Below, in pieces: positions 55,214-63,896 of a stretch of 64,000 nucleotides of DNA. Position numbers and translations under genes: made by a program. Location of the stretch: contig JAHZJB010000050.1 of the NCBI GenBank assembly GCA_022601135.1, positions 1-64,000 of the forward strand. Reading direction: 5' to 3'. The stretch comes from Actinomycetes bacterium. Lineage in GTDB: Bacteria; Actinomycetota; Actinomycetes; Mycobacteriales; Mycobacteriaceae. The notes below the pieces were generated by a model, which saw nothing but the letters and a program-made list of their open reading frames with translations, was not told where the DNA came from and ran no database searches. The number at the start of each line of letters is the position of its first letter. Within the stretch, counting starts at the first letter, position 1.

Positions 55214-56534
55214 AGGCCGTCCACCAGGGCCGCAATGGCAACCCGCCATCGCCGCCGTGCTCATCGAGTTTGACCGCCAGCACCTGGTGGAGCTGAATCG
55301 AATTCTGTTCGAAGCCAACCCGGGACGCGGCCATGTACAGGCCCCACACCTTTGCGGTCGGAAGACCCACTTCCGCGACCGCGTCGTCCCAGTGTTCGAC
55401 CAGGTTGGCACTCCAGTCGCGCAGAGTCATCGCGTAGTGGTGGCGCAGGTTCTCCTCGTGAAGCACCTCCAGTTGGGCGTTCTGCATCTCCGTGATGATG
55501 CGACCGGAACCCGTGAGTTCGCCGTCTGGGAACACGTAGCGGTCGATGAAACCTCCCGCCGCCGCCGTGTGTCTATTGTCATGCCGGGTGATGCAGTGGT
55601 TGAGCAGCAGCCCACCCGCGCGCAGCTTCGTTCTGAGGAATCCGAAGTAGGCGGGATAGTTGGAAACGCCGATGTGCTCGGTGAGCCCGATCGAAGAGAT
55701 CGCGTCGAACTCTGACTCACGTACGTCGCGGTAGTCGCTGTGGCGCACCTCGGCCAGGTCGCCCAGACCCTGCTCCTTGATGGCCTTCTGGGCCCACGCC
55801 GCCTGCTCTTTGGACAGCGTCACTCCGATCACCTTCACGCCGTGTCGCGCGGCGTACCGCACCATGCCGCCCCAGCCGCAGCCCACATCCAGCAAGCGGT
55901 CACCCGGCTGAAGCCGCAACTTCTCGAACACCAGCCGATACTTGTTCTCCTGTGCCTCCTCAAGCGTTGCATCCGGGTGCGGGTAGCACGCGCAGGTGTA
56001 GGTCATCGATGGGCCGAGCACCCACTCGTAGAAGGTGTTGGAGACGTCGTAGTGATGCTGTATCGCCTCCGCATCGCGGGCCTTGCTGTGCCGCAAACCT
56101 TCTGCGACGCGGCGCCAGCGGGGCAGCGCCTCCTGCGGGGGCGGCGCGATCGGCTTGAGGTGCTCGATGCCGATCGATCGGACGATGTTGGCCAGTACGC
56201 GGGCACGCGGACGCTTGAAGACGAGTTTCTTGGTCAGCGCAGCGAGCAGGTCGTAGGGATCACCCGGGTGCACGCCCTGGAGGTCCAGGTCGCCGGCCAC
56301 GTAGGCCCGCGCCAACCCCAGATCGCCCGGAGCGGTCGCCAGGTAGGTCGTGCCGCGAGGCGTCCGCAGATCGAGCCCGAGGGTTGCGTCGGCGGGTCCG
56401 GCGCTGCTGCCGTCGTACGCCGTGAACTTCAACGGCAGCCGGCCCCCCGCGAGGATTTCCAGTATCTCGGCCAAGGAGAGTTTCCCCTCGGAGTGGTCTG
56501 CCGCGTCTGTGACACGTTCCCGGAATGTCGTCAT
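55212..56534 (-). CDS. Cyclopropane/branched fatty-acid synthase-type methyltransferase
   Basis: A 440-residue SAM-dependent enzyme of the CFA family (Rv3720-like). The SAM motif LLDVGCGWGGMVRYAARHG is near the middle, with EHIGVSNYPAYF and the FFxFYW-like segment FIDRYVFPDGELT. It methylates an unsaturated acyl chain in phospholipid. It is cotranscribed with the FAD oxidoreductase upstream, an arrangement also found for enzymes that make 10-methyl fatty acids such as tuberculostearate (inference). ATG 56534 is chosen. Confidence 0.85.
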   Translation of the reverse strand: MTTFRERVTDAADHSEGKLSLAEILEILAGGRLPLKFTAYDGSSAGPADATLGLDLRTPRGTTYLATAPGDLGLARAYVAGDLDLQGVHPGDPYDLLAALTKKLVFKRPRARVLANIVRSIGIEHLKPIAPPPQEALPRWRRVAEGLRHSKARDAEAIQHHYDVSNTFYEWVLGPSMTYTCACYPHPDATLEEAQENKYRLVFEKLRLQPGDRLLDVGCGWGGMVRYAARHGVKVIGVTLSKEQAAWAQKAIKEQGLGDLAEVRHSDYRDVRESEFDAISSIGLTEHIGVSNYPAYFGFLRTKLRAGGLLLNHCITRHDNRHTAAAGGFIDRYVFPDGELTGSGRIITEMQNAQLEVLHEENLRHHYAMTLRDWSANLVEHWDDAVAEVGLPTAKVWGLYMAASRVGFEQNSIQLHQVLAVKLDEHGGDGGLPLRPWWTA

Positions 56535-56562
56535 CGCCGTCCTCTGTTTTCTACGCACATTT

Positions 56563-57966
56563 TCATCGCCTCTGTACGGCCTTCGAGTACAGGTCGAGGA
56601 ATCGTGAATCGGGGTCGTAGGTCTTTTTCACAGTCTTGTAAATCTCCCCACCGTAGAGTTCGTCGAACTCCTCAGGTGTGTAGTACGCGTCGGAATACAG
56701 CGACTTGTGCCCGTGGAGTTCGGCTACCTCGCGTTCGATCTTCTTATTTGTGTAGCCTTCCTCGGGGCCGGCGGGCACCGAGGACCAGAAGCCGACGTTC
56801 ACGTAGGTGTGGTGCGGGCGCAGTGGGTACAGCGGCCAGCTACCTGGCGAGGGTCCGTCATCACGGAGCCGCAACGGGCACAACCAGATTGGTTCGATAG
56901 GAACGTTGTCCAGGAACCACTGCAGGAATTCGGCCGTCCGTTCGATCGGAACCTCGACGTCTTGAACCACCCGTTCACGCAGGGAGCGGGCGGGCGAACG
57001 AACGCTGCGCTGCTCGATGCGGTCGGCAATATGAAATCTCTGGTCGTAGCCGACGAGCTTCCAGTAGAAGCTGCTCCGACGGTACTTGCGCGGCCACCAG
57101 TGACGTAAGCGTGGATTCTGTGCGCCGAACGCGCGTGAGCACCAGAACCAGTCGGCATCCCACCGCCACAGGTAGTCGTGGATCGTCAGCCGGTCGTGTT
57201 TCTCACCATCCTCATGTTGGATCGACCGGTAGTAGATGTCGTTGCCGGTGTAATCGCTGACCGGTCCAGGAGTCGCCGACTGGATACCGACACACAGGTA
57301 ACCCTCGTCCGCGCTGAACACGACACCGTCGAGGTAGTCGACTCGGTCTCCGTTGAGTCCGCCTGTCTCGATGATCCTGTCCATCGCATCTACCAGATCG
57401 GCCAGGGATCTGAACCTGAGGTGGCGAAGGGCTACGAACGGCTTCACCGGCTCCAGCTCGATCCTCAGGCGAACCGAGTAGCCAAGCGTGCCATAGGAAT
57501 TTGGGAATGACCTGAACAGGTCGGAATGCTCGTCGGGGGCGGCCCGCACGATGTCTCCGGTGCCGGTCAGGATGTCCATCTCCAGCACGGACTCGTGCGG
57601 CAGGCCGTTGCGGTACGACGCCGATTCGATACCCAAGCCGGTCACCGCGCCGCCGAGCGTGATCGTCTTGAGCTGCGGCACCACCAAGGGTGACAGGCCA
57701 TAGGGCAGCGTGGCCGCCACCAGATCCTCGTAGGTGCACATGCCTGCCACGTCGGCTGTGCGCACCTCCGGATCGACCGCGATAACGCCGGTCAGTCCGG
57801 AGGTGTCCAGCCCCGGCCCGGCGTTCTTGGCCCGGGCGCGAAACAGGTTCGACGTCGGCTTGGCCAAACGGACCGCGGCGTCGGCCGGAATAGCCCGGTA
57901 ACTGGCAAGTAGCCGCTGCACGCCTTCGGTGTGAGCCGCCCGTGCATCGGTCGAGGCAACAGACAC
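56563..57966 (-). CDS. FAD-binding oxidoreductase (PCMH type), Rv3719-like
   Basis: A 467-residue flavoprotein. The PCMH FAD-binding domain has VRLAKPTSNLFRARAK, GLSPLVVPQLKTITLGGAV and SYRNGLPHESVLEMDILTG. The C-terminal part resembles DHCR24-like reductases. It starts with GTG 57966. It precedes the methyltransferase by 28 bases. In the pair the reductase could reduce a methylene intermediate made by the methyltransferase (inference). Confidence 0.85.
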   Translation of the reverse strand: MSVASTDARAAHTEGVQRLLASYRAIPADAAVRLAKPTSNLFRARAKNAGPGLDTSGLTGVIAVDPEVRTADVAGMCTYEDLVAATLPYGLSPLVVPQLKTITLGGAVTGLGIESASYRNGLPHESVLEMDILTGTGDIVRAAPDEHSDLFRSFPNSYGTLGYSVRLRIELEPVKPFVALRHLRFRSLADLVDAMDRIIETGGLNGDRVDYLDGVVFSADEGYLCVGIQSATPGPVSDYTGNDIYYRSIQHEDGEKHDRLTIHDYLWRWDADWFWCSRAFGAQNPRLRHWWPRKYRRSSFYWKLVGYDQRFHIADRIEQRSVRSPARSLRERVVQDVEVPIERTAEFLQWFLDNVPIEPIWLCPLRLRDDGPSPGSWPLYPLRPHHTYVNVGFWSSVPAGPEEGYTNKKIEREVAELHGHKSLYSDAYYTPEEFDELYGGEIYKTVKKTYDPDSRFLDLYSKAVQRR

Positions 57967-58036
57967 ACATATACGCTAGTCCGCGGTTGCAGCCGATGCG
58001 ACCTCCAGAGACGAACCTGACAAGGAGTTTGCACTG

Positions 58037-58477
58037 ATGGGACAGGTCAGCGCGGCCAGCACGGTCTTGATCGATGCCGATCCGGCGGTGGTGTTGGGCG
58101 CCGTTGCCGACTATCAGGCCATGCGACCCAAGATCCTCTCCGCGCACTACAGCGGGTATCGGGTGCTGGAGGGGGGACAGGGTGCCGGCACCGTGGCCAT
58201 GTGGAAGCTGCAGGCGACGAAGTCGCGCTCCCGCGATGTGCGTGCCGACGTCGATGTCGCTGGTCACACCGTCATCGAGAAGGACGCGAACTCGTCGATG
58301 GTGACGAACTGGACCGTCGCACCGGCAGGCCCCGGTTCATCGGTGACCGTGAAGACGTCCTGGCAGGGGGCAACCGGGATCAGTGGCTTTTTCGAGAGGA
58401 CATTCGCCCCGATCGGGCTACGCAAGATTCAGGCAGAGGTACTGAGCAACCTCAAGCGGGAAGTCGAAGGCCGCTAG
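58037..58477 (+). CDS. SRPBCC (START-like) protein, Rv3718c-like
   Basis: A 146-residue ligand-binding protein of the Bet v 1/polyketide cyclase fold: SAASTVLIDADPAVVLGAVA, VAMWKLQATKSRSRDVRADV, and the C-terminal helix GLRKIQAEVLSNLKREVEG. ATG 58037 has AAGGAG at the right distance. It is divergent from the FAD oxidoreductase, sharing a 70-bp promoter region. Ligand unknown. Confidence 0.82.
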   Translation: MGQVSAASTVLIDADPAVVLGAVADYQAMRPKILSAHYSGYRVLEGGQGAGTVAMWKLQATKSRSRDVRADVDVAGHTVIEKDANSSMVTNWTVAPAGPGSSVTVKTSWQGATGISGFFERTFAPIGLRKIQAEVLSNLKREVEGR

Positions 58478-58507
58478 CTGGGAAATCGTTCGCCGAGCGT
58501 GTCCCTA

Positions 58508-58524
58508 CGGTCGTAAAGAGACCG
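58508..58524. terminator. Short hairpin between convergent genes
   Basis: CGGTC (58508-58512) pairs with GACCG (58520-58524) around a 7-base loop, between the ends of the SRPBCC and amidase genes. Weak; only 5 bp of stem. The string AAAGAGACCGAA recurs at 62421-62432. Confidence 0.35.
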
Positions 58525-58568
58525 AATTCACAGCCGTGGATGCACGTTCGATGGACCCGCGAACCTGC

Positions 58569-59333
58569 CTATCGCTGGGTGCTGAGGAAGGCGACGATGC
58601 CTCGGACAACTGCGTCCGCGTACTTCTGACGTCCCTCAGGCGTCGTCATCAGCGCCGAGTCGGCCGGATTCTTCATGTTGCCGAGTTCGACGAGGATCGA
58701 CGGATACTGCGCGAGGTTGAGCCCGGCAATGTCGGAGCGCGGAGCGAGGCCCGCTGATCCGATGTAGGTAGCCGGAGGGATACCCGAACCGGCGAGCTGA
58801 TCACGCATGATCTTGGCGAACTGTACGGACGGGCCTGCCTGCGCAGTATTGAGCGGGGGCGCGGCATACAGCACGTGGAAGCCGCGCCCGGTGGCCGGAC
58901 CGCCATCCCCGTGTATTGACACGCTGGCGTCGGGCCGGATCGAGTTGGCCATCGCGGCCCGCTCATCGATGCACGGGCCCAGATCGGTGTCGTCACCGCG
59001 TGACATCGCCGTGCGCACACCCAGTGCGGTCAGCGCCTGGCGAATCCGCAGGGTGGTGTCCCAGTTGAACGTGTGCTCGGCCAGTTGGCCGTCGGCGGTG
59101 GCAGTGCCGCTGGCCTGGCAGTCCTTGGTGCCGCCGCGGCCGTTGGGGACCTGCCGGCTGATCGAGGCGTCGTTGGAGCCGTTGTGCCCCGGGTCCAGGA
59201 ACACGATCTTTCCTGCGACGCTGGTCGGGGCCGCGTGGGCTGGGCTGGCGAGCGTCGACGCGGCGATGAGCGCTCCGGCGGCGATGGCTGTACCTTTTCG
59301 CAGGCCGACACGCAGACAGGCTGGTACGTGCAC
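58569..59333 (-). CDS. ami1: N-acetylmuramoyl-L-alanine amidase, Ami1-like
   Basis: A 254-residue exported zinc amidase that cuts the lactyl-peptide bond of peptidoglycan. The signal peptide (GTAIAAGALIAASTLASPAH) precedes KIVFLDPGHNGSND (zinc His), GQLAEHTFNWD (zinc Glu), SVSIHGDGG (zinc His) and ILVELGNMKN (catalytic Glu). It matches Rv3717 of M. tuberculosis. GTG 59333 is chosen. It ends 92 bases from the convergent SRPBCC gene. Confidence 0.9.
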   Translation of the reverse strand: MHVPACLRVGLRKGTAIAAGALIAASTLASPAHAAPTSVAGKIVFLDPGHNGSNDASISRQVPNGRGGTKDCQASGTATADGQLAEHTFNWDTTLRIRQALTALGVRTAMSRGDDTDLGPCIDERAAMANSIRPDASVSIHGDGGPATGRGFHVLYAAPPLNTAQAGPSVQFAKIMRDQLAGSGIPPATYIGSAGLAPRSDIAGLNLAQYPSILVELGNMKNPADSALMTTPEGRQKYADAVVRGIVAFLSTQR

Positions 59334-59469
59334 GGCGCCACGGTAGCCCGAGCGCGGACTACGCTTAAAGGTCAAAGTCCCGGATCTTGACGAGCGCAAC
59401 CAAGTCGAGACCGATACGCAATTCTCCGCATATCTATCCGCGCCGACGACTACTTACAGAGGATCAACA

Positions 59470-59811
59470 ATGCAGCCCGGTGGCCAACCCGACATGTCAG
59501 CACTGCTCGCACAGGCTCAGCAGATGCAGCAGCAGTTGATGGAGGCGCAGCAGGCCTTGGCCAACGCCGAGGTGAAAGGCCAATCCGGGGGCGGTCTGGT
59601 ACACGTCACCATGCGGGGCAGTGGCGAGGTGGTGGCGGTGACGATCGACCCGAAAGTCATCGATCCAGCCGACCCGGAGACCCTGCAGGATTTGATCGTC
59701 GGCGCTTTCGCCGATGCCTCCAAGCAGGTCGCCAGCATGGCCCAGGACCGGTTGGGGCCGCTGGCGGGCGGGATGGGTGGGCAGGGTTTCCCGAGCCTGC
59801 CGGAAATGTGA
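59470..59811 (+). CDS. YbaB/EbfC nucleoid-associated protein
   Basis: A 113-residue DNA-binding protein. The Gln/Met-rich N-terminal coiled helix ([20 protein letters not shown]) and the central sheet ([19 protein letters not shown]) match the YbaB family. It is cotranscribed with recR 12 bases downstream, the usual pair. AGAGGA precedes the ATG. Rv3716c-like. It coats DNA and may assist recombination. Confidence 0.92.
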   Translation: MQPGGQPDMSALLAQAQQMQQQLMEAQQALANAEVKGQSGGGLVHVTMRGSGEVVAVTIDPKVIDPADPETLQDLIVGAFADASKQVASMAQDRLGPLAGGMGGQGFPSLPEM

Positions 59812-59822
59812 CTTGCACCTAA

Positions 59823-60434
59823 ATGTTTGAAGGACCTGTCCAAGATCTGATCGACGAACTCGGCAAGCTGCCGGGTATCGGACCGAAGAGTGCTCAGCGG
59901 ATCGCATTTCATCTGCTCTCCGTCGAGCCGCCAGACATCGACAGGCTCACTGCCGTACTCGGCAAGGTCCGCGACGGGGTGAAGTTCTGCGCGGTGTGCG
60001 GAAACGTCAGCGACGAGGACCGCTGCCGAATCTGCAGTGACTCCCGCCGCGACGCATCGCTGGTCTGTGTTGTTGAGGAGTCAAAGGATGTGCAAGCAGT
60101 CGAACGTACCCGGGAGTTCCGCGGGCGCTATCACGTTCTCGGTGGTGCGCTCGACCCGTTGTCCGGTGTCGGGCCGGACCAACTGCGCATCCGCGAACTA
60201 CTGAACAGGATCGGTGAGCGGGTCGACGGCGTCGACGTCGCCGAGGTGATCATCGCGACGGATCCGAACACCGAGGGTGAGGCGACCGCAACGTATCTCG
60301 TGCGGATGTTGCGCGACATCCCCGGGCTGACCGTGACGCGCATCGCTTCGGGCCTGCCGATGGGCGGTGACCTCGAGTTCGCCGACGAGCTGACGCTGGG
60401 TCGCGCGTTGGTGGGCCGTCGGGCGATGGCCTGA
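59823..60434 (+). CDS. recR: Recombination mediator RecR
   Basis: A 203-residue RecR. N-terminal HhH ([19 protein letters not shown]), C4 zinc finger with Cys56, 59, 68 and 71 ([16 protein letters not shown]), and Toprim domain ([27 protein letters not shown]). It helps RecF/RecO load RecA on gaps. Rv3715c-like. Confidence 0.95.
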   Translation: MFEGPVQDLIDELGKLPGIGPKSAQRIAFHLLSVEPPDIDRLTAVLGKVRDGVKFCAVCGNVSDEDRCRICSDSRRDASLVCVVEESKDVQAVERTREFRGRYHVLGGALDPLSGVGPDQLRIRELLNRIGERVDGVDVAEVIIATDPNTEGEATATYLVRMLRDIPGLTVTRIASGLPMGGDLEFADELTLGRALVGRRAMA

Positions 60435-60462
60435 TTCGCCGCGACGGGGCCCGCGCTGAAGC

Positions 60463-61182
60463 TCAGACGCGCCGCGGGGCCGCCAGGCGTTCGCGGCGTA
60501 GCAGCGTGACCTCCGGCAGATCCAAGGGAGCCAGCGGGCCGACCACTTCGGCGAGCAGATGATCAGCGAATTCGGGATTGCGGGCCAGGCAGCAGCCGTG
60601 CAGATAGGTAGCGACGACGCTGCCCTGCACGGCGCCGTCGATGCCGTCCCCGGCCCGGTTGCCCACCCCCTTCGTCACCGCCGCCAGCGGCCGCGCATCG
60701 GAGCCCAGGACCGTTCCGCCACGGTGGTTTTCGAAACCGGTCAATGGCTGGGTCAAGCCGTCAAGAAGGGGAGTCGCGGCGACCTCACCGATCGCGCGCG
60801 ACGGCTGCGGCGACGTCGTCAGGTCCAGCACGCCTACCCCATCGACGCGCTCTCCGGCCGAGGTCTCGTACCAATGTCCCAGTACCTGAATGGCTGCACA
60901 GATCGCCAGCACCGGAACGCTTCGCGAAATTGCCTGCTGCAGACCGGTATAGCGGATCAAATGCCGGGTGGCGAGCCGTTGTGCGTAGTCTTCGGCGCCG
61001 CCCAACGTGTAGAGGTCCAACTCCGAGGGCACCGGGTCGTCCAGGGTGATCGCCACGATCTCCGCGCCGATTCCCCGCAGGCGCAATCGTTCTCGCAACA
61101 CGACCGCGTTGCCGCCGTCGCCGTAGGTGCCCATCACATCGGGCAGTACCAGTCCGATGCGCACCACCGAGTCGGCGGTCAC
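60463..61182 (-). CDS. gatD: Lipid II isoglutaminyl synthase, glutaminase subunit
   Basis: A 239-residue class I glutamine amidotransferase. Cys95 in LAICAAIQVLG is the nucleophile and His195 in TYLHGCCLARNP the second catalytic residue, at the same spacing as S. aureus GatD. It hydrolyses glutamine and hands ammonia to MurT, which amidates the D-Glu of lipid II. Rv3713-like. Its ATG 61182 overlaps the murT stop by 4 bases. Confidence 0.92.
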   Translation of the reverse strand: MTADSVVRIGLVLPDVMGTYGDGGNAVVLRERLRLRGIGAEIVAITLDDPVPSELDLYTLGGAEDYAQRLATRHLIRYTGLQQAISRSVPVLAICAAIQVLGHWYETSAGERVDGVGVLDLTTSPQPSRAIGEVAATPLLDGLTQPLTGFENHRGGTVLGSDARPLAAVTKGVGNRAGDGIDGAVQGSVVATYLHGCCLARNPEFADHLLAEVVGPLAPLDLPEVTLLRRERLAAPRRV

Positions 61183-62408
61183 GTCACGCGCTCCAGGGCT
61201 CGGCTCAGCTGCAGGAAGGCGGTGTAGTTCGCGATGACCTCGATCTGACCGGGCGGACAGGACTCGATAGCGCGCACGGTGTCGTGTACGAGTGTGTGCG
61301 CTACGCCGGCGTAGCCGAGTCGCACCGCAAGGTCGGTGCCGCGCTCACCGGCGGCCACCACCTGCACGGTCTCGAAATGCTCGAAGCGCACGTCCCACAG
61401 CCAGGACAGGTCTTCACCATCGGGCACCTGTCCGTTGACCGCGATCACCACGCCGGCGGCGTCACGGTTCACCATCGACAGCGCTTCCTGCCATCCGGCT
61501 GGATTCTTGGCCAGCAGTAGCCGCGCGGTGCGCGAACCGATCTGCACGGTCCGGTACCGGCCGGCCACCTCGTGAACCCGCGACACCGCGGCGACGGCTG
61601 CGGCAGGGTCGGCGCCCAGGGTCACCGCCGCGGCCACCGCCTGCGTTGCGTTGCCGCGGTTTGCTTCGCCCGGCAGCGCCAAAGTCATCGGCAATGACAG
61701 TCCGTGCGGGCCATGGACGTGGGTGGCGTCGAACCACCAGTCGGGTGCCGGGCGGCGGAAATCCAGGCCGGTCGAATACCAGTGCGCCTGTTCACGCACG
61801 ATGATCTCCCCCGAGCGTGGACAGCTCACCGAGTCACCCGCCCAGCCGCCGCCCGCGGCCACCCACACGACGTTCGGGCTGTCGTAGGCGGCTGAGGTCA
61901 TCAGCACGTCGTCGCAGTTGGCGACGATCACCGCCGCAGGGTGGCGGGCGAGCCCGGCGCGCAGGGTCCTCTCGATGTGGTTGATCTCGCCGACCCGGTC
62001 GAGTTGGTCGCGCGACAAGTTCAACAAGACCACCACCGCAGGCTCGGCGGCGTCACACACGTGCGGAACGTGCATTTCATCGACCTCGAGCGCGGCCAGG
62101 GGTGCGTTGGGCGCGTTGGCGAGGGCGGCCACCAGCCCGGCGTCCATGTTGGCCCCCTCGGTATTGGTCGCTACCTGGCCCAGGGAGGTCAGCGCCGCGG
62201 CGGTCATCCGGGTTGTCGTCGACTTGCCATTGGTCCCTGTTACGACCACGGTGCGACGGTCTCGGCCCAGTTGGCTCAGTATCGAGGGGTCCAGCTTCAT
62301 CGCGACCAGCCCGCCGATCATGGCGCCCGCGCCCCTGCCGGTCACCCGCGACGCCCACCGCGCGCCGGCACCCGCAGCCAGCGCCAACCGTCCGCGACCG
62401 GTGACCAT
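61179..62408 (-). CDS. murT: Lipid II isoglutaminyl synthase, MurT subunit
   Basis: A 409-residue Mur-ligase-like ATPase. The P-loop is VVVTGTNGKSTTTRM (about 53-67), ALEVDEMHVPHV and LLNLSRDQLDRVGEI follow, and a C-terminal DUF1727 domain binds GatD. Other MurT proteins have a four-cysteine zinc ribbon; here it is CPRS at 196-199 and YSTGLDF at 211-217, so one of four Cys remains. The enzyme activates and amidates D-Glu in lipid II with GatD. It begins with an ATG at 62408 and overlaps gatD. Rv3712-like. Confidence 0.9.
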   Translation of the reverse strand: MVTGRGRLALAAGAGARWASRVTGRGAGAMIGGLVAMKLDPSILSQLGRDRRTVVVTGTNGKSTTTRMTAAALTSLGQVATNTEGANMDAGLVAALANAPNAPLAALEVDEMHVPHVCDAAEPAVVVLLNLSRDQLDRVGEINHIERTLRAGLARHPAAVIVANCDDVLMTSAAYDSPNVVWVAAGGGWAGDSVSCPRSGEIIVREQAHWYSTGLDFRRPAPDWWFDATHVHGPHGLSLPMTLALPGEANRGNATQAVAAAVTLGADPAAAVAAVSRVHEVAGRYRTVQIGSRTARLLLAKNPAGWQEALSMVNRDAAGVVIAVNGQVPDGEDLSWLWDVRFEHFETVQVVAAGERGTDLAVRLGYAGVAHTLVHDTVRAIESCPPGQIEVIANYTAFLQLSRALERVT

Positions 62409-62495
62409 CTCGGCAGTCTAAAAGAGACCGAAATGGCGCTCGCGACACGCGCCCGATGGGCGAGGCTTGTCAGCCCTGCATGCGATTCTCGATGG

Positions 62496-63497
62496 GTGAG
62501 TTCAATCGCCGGAAGGCGCTGGGGCAGGCCAGCCGAACAGGCAGGTGCCGGCTGGGCTGTCGTCGATGTCGAGACGACGGGATTCCACCCCGGGCAGGCG
62601 CGCATCGTGAGCATCGCCGCGCTGGCTCTCAGCGACGACGGCAACGTCGAGAAAAGCCTCTACAGTCTGCTCAATCCCGGGGTCGACCCCGGACCCACGC
62701 ACGTGCACGGGCTCACCGCCGAGATGCTGGCGGGTCAGCCGACCTTCGGTGACGTCGTCGGCGACCTGATCGACCTGCTGGCCGGTCGCACTCTCGTTGC
62801 CCACAATGTCGGCTTCGACTATGGGTTCCTGGCCGCCGAGGCGGAGCTGGTGGAGGCCGAACTGCCGGTCGAGACCGTGATGTGCACCGTCGAGCTGGCT
62901 CGGCGTCTTGATCTGGGCATCGCGAACCTGAGGCTGGAGACGCTCGCGGGACACTGGGGCATCACCCAGATGAAGCCCCACGACGCACTCGACGACGCGT
63001 TGGTGCTCGCCCAGATCCTCAAACCCGTCCTGGCGCTTGCCTGCGATCGCGGCGCATGGTTGCCGGTGCATTCGGTGACACGTCGCACCTGGCCGAACGG
63101 CCGCGTCACCCACGACGAGCTGCGGCCGCTCAAGGTGCTGGCCACCCGGATGGCGTGTCCGCACGCCAACCCGGGCCGGCACGTGGCTGGCCGGAGGTTG
63201 GTGCAGGGCATGCGCGTCGCGCTGGCAGCAGAAGTAGGCCACACCCACGAGGAGTTCATCGAGCGCATCCTGCATGCAGGGCTGGCCTACAGCGACACGG
63301 TGGACCTGAACACCTCGCTGGTCGTCTGCGATGACCCAGCACCCAAGCAGGGCAAGGGCTATCAGGCGCATGAACTCGGCATCGCGCTGGTCGGCAGTGC
63401 CGAGTTCATGCGGAGCCTGGACTCGGTGATCGGCGGCCCCGCCATCGACGATTTCGTCGACAGCTCGCCCGCCGAGGATCAGTTCACGCTCTTCTGA
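62496..63497 (+). CDS. dnaQ: DnaQ-like 3'-5' exonuclease (DEDDh)
   Basis: A 333-residue protein corresponding to Rv3711c. The DEDDh motifs are VVDVETTGFHPGQ (ExoI), LVAHNVGFDYGFL (ExoII) and HDALDDALVL (ExoIII). The C-terminal part (PLKVLATRMACPHANPGRHV...) is a BRCT-like or specific extension with ETSL-type core. GTG 62496 (VSSIAGRRWGRPAE) is preferred; an ATG at 62433 in frame would add 21 residues. It is a candidate proofreading subunit, although in mycobacteria the PHP domain of DnaE1 does the main proofreading. Confidence 0.88.
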   Translation: MSSIAGRRWGRPAEQAGAGWAVVDVETTGFHPGQARIVSIAALALSDDGNVEKSLYSLLNPGVDPGPTHVHGLTAEMLAGQPTFGDVVGDLIDLLAGRTLVAHNVGFDYGFLAAEAELVEAELPVETVMCTVELARRLDLGIANLRLETLAGHWGITQMKPHDALDDALVLAQILKPVLALACDRGAWLPVHSVTRRTWPNGRVTHDELRPLKVLATRMACPHANPGRHVAGRRLVQGMRVALAAEVGHTHEEFIERILHAGLAYSDTVDLNTSLVVCDDPAPKQGKGYQAHELGIALVGSAEFMRSLDSVIGGPAIDDFVDSSPAEDQFTLF

Positions 63498-63509
63498 GCT
63501 TGCCTGAAA

Positions 63510-63896
63510 CTAGCTCAGTGCCTTGGCTTTCAGTGCCTCGAACTCAGCAGGGGTGATCGTGCCCGTTTCCATCAGCGCTTTCGCGTCGGCGATCTCCTGG
63601 GCGGGCGAGCGTCCGGCGGCCTGCTTGATGTAGTCGTCGGTCTGTTCCTTGGCCTGCAGTGCCTCTTCGCGCGCTCGCTCGGCCATCCCCTGGCCGCGGG
63701 CGATCAGGTAGACCAGCGCAGTCAGGTAGGGAACCAGGATCAGGAAAACGACCCAGATCGCCTTGACCCAACCTGAGGTCTTGTGATCACGCCAGAAAAG
63801 ATCCACCAAGATATTGAACAGAATCAACAGGTAGGCGATGAACGCGAAAATGACCAGGGCTGACCAGAAATAGTCCCAGAACGAATCCCACATCAC
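63510..63896 (-). CDS. Membrane protein with PLDc_N and SHOCT domains
   Basis: A 128-residue protein. Two membrane segments (SALVIFAFIAYLLILFNILV and AIWVVFLILVPYLTALVYLI) with the FWRDHKTSGWVKAIWV loop resemble the PLDc_N module; the C-terminus is a SHOCT domain (AQEIADAKALMETGTITPAE). SHOCT tails are thought to mediate oligomerisation. It is convergent with the exonuclease gene. Function unknown. Confidence 0.82.
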   Translation of the reverse strand: MMWDSFWDYFWSALVIFAFIAYLLILFNILVDLFWRDHKTSGWVKAIWVVFLILVPYLTALVYLIARGQGMAERAREEALQAKEQTDDYIKQAAGRSPAQEIADAKALMETGTITPAEFEALKAKALS

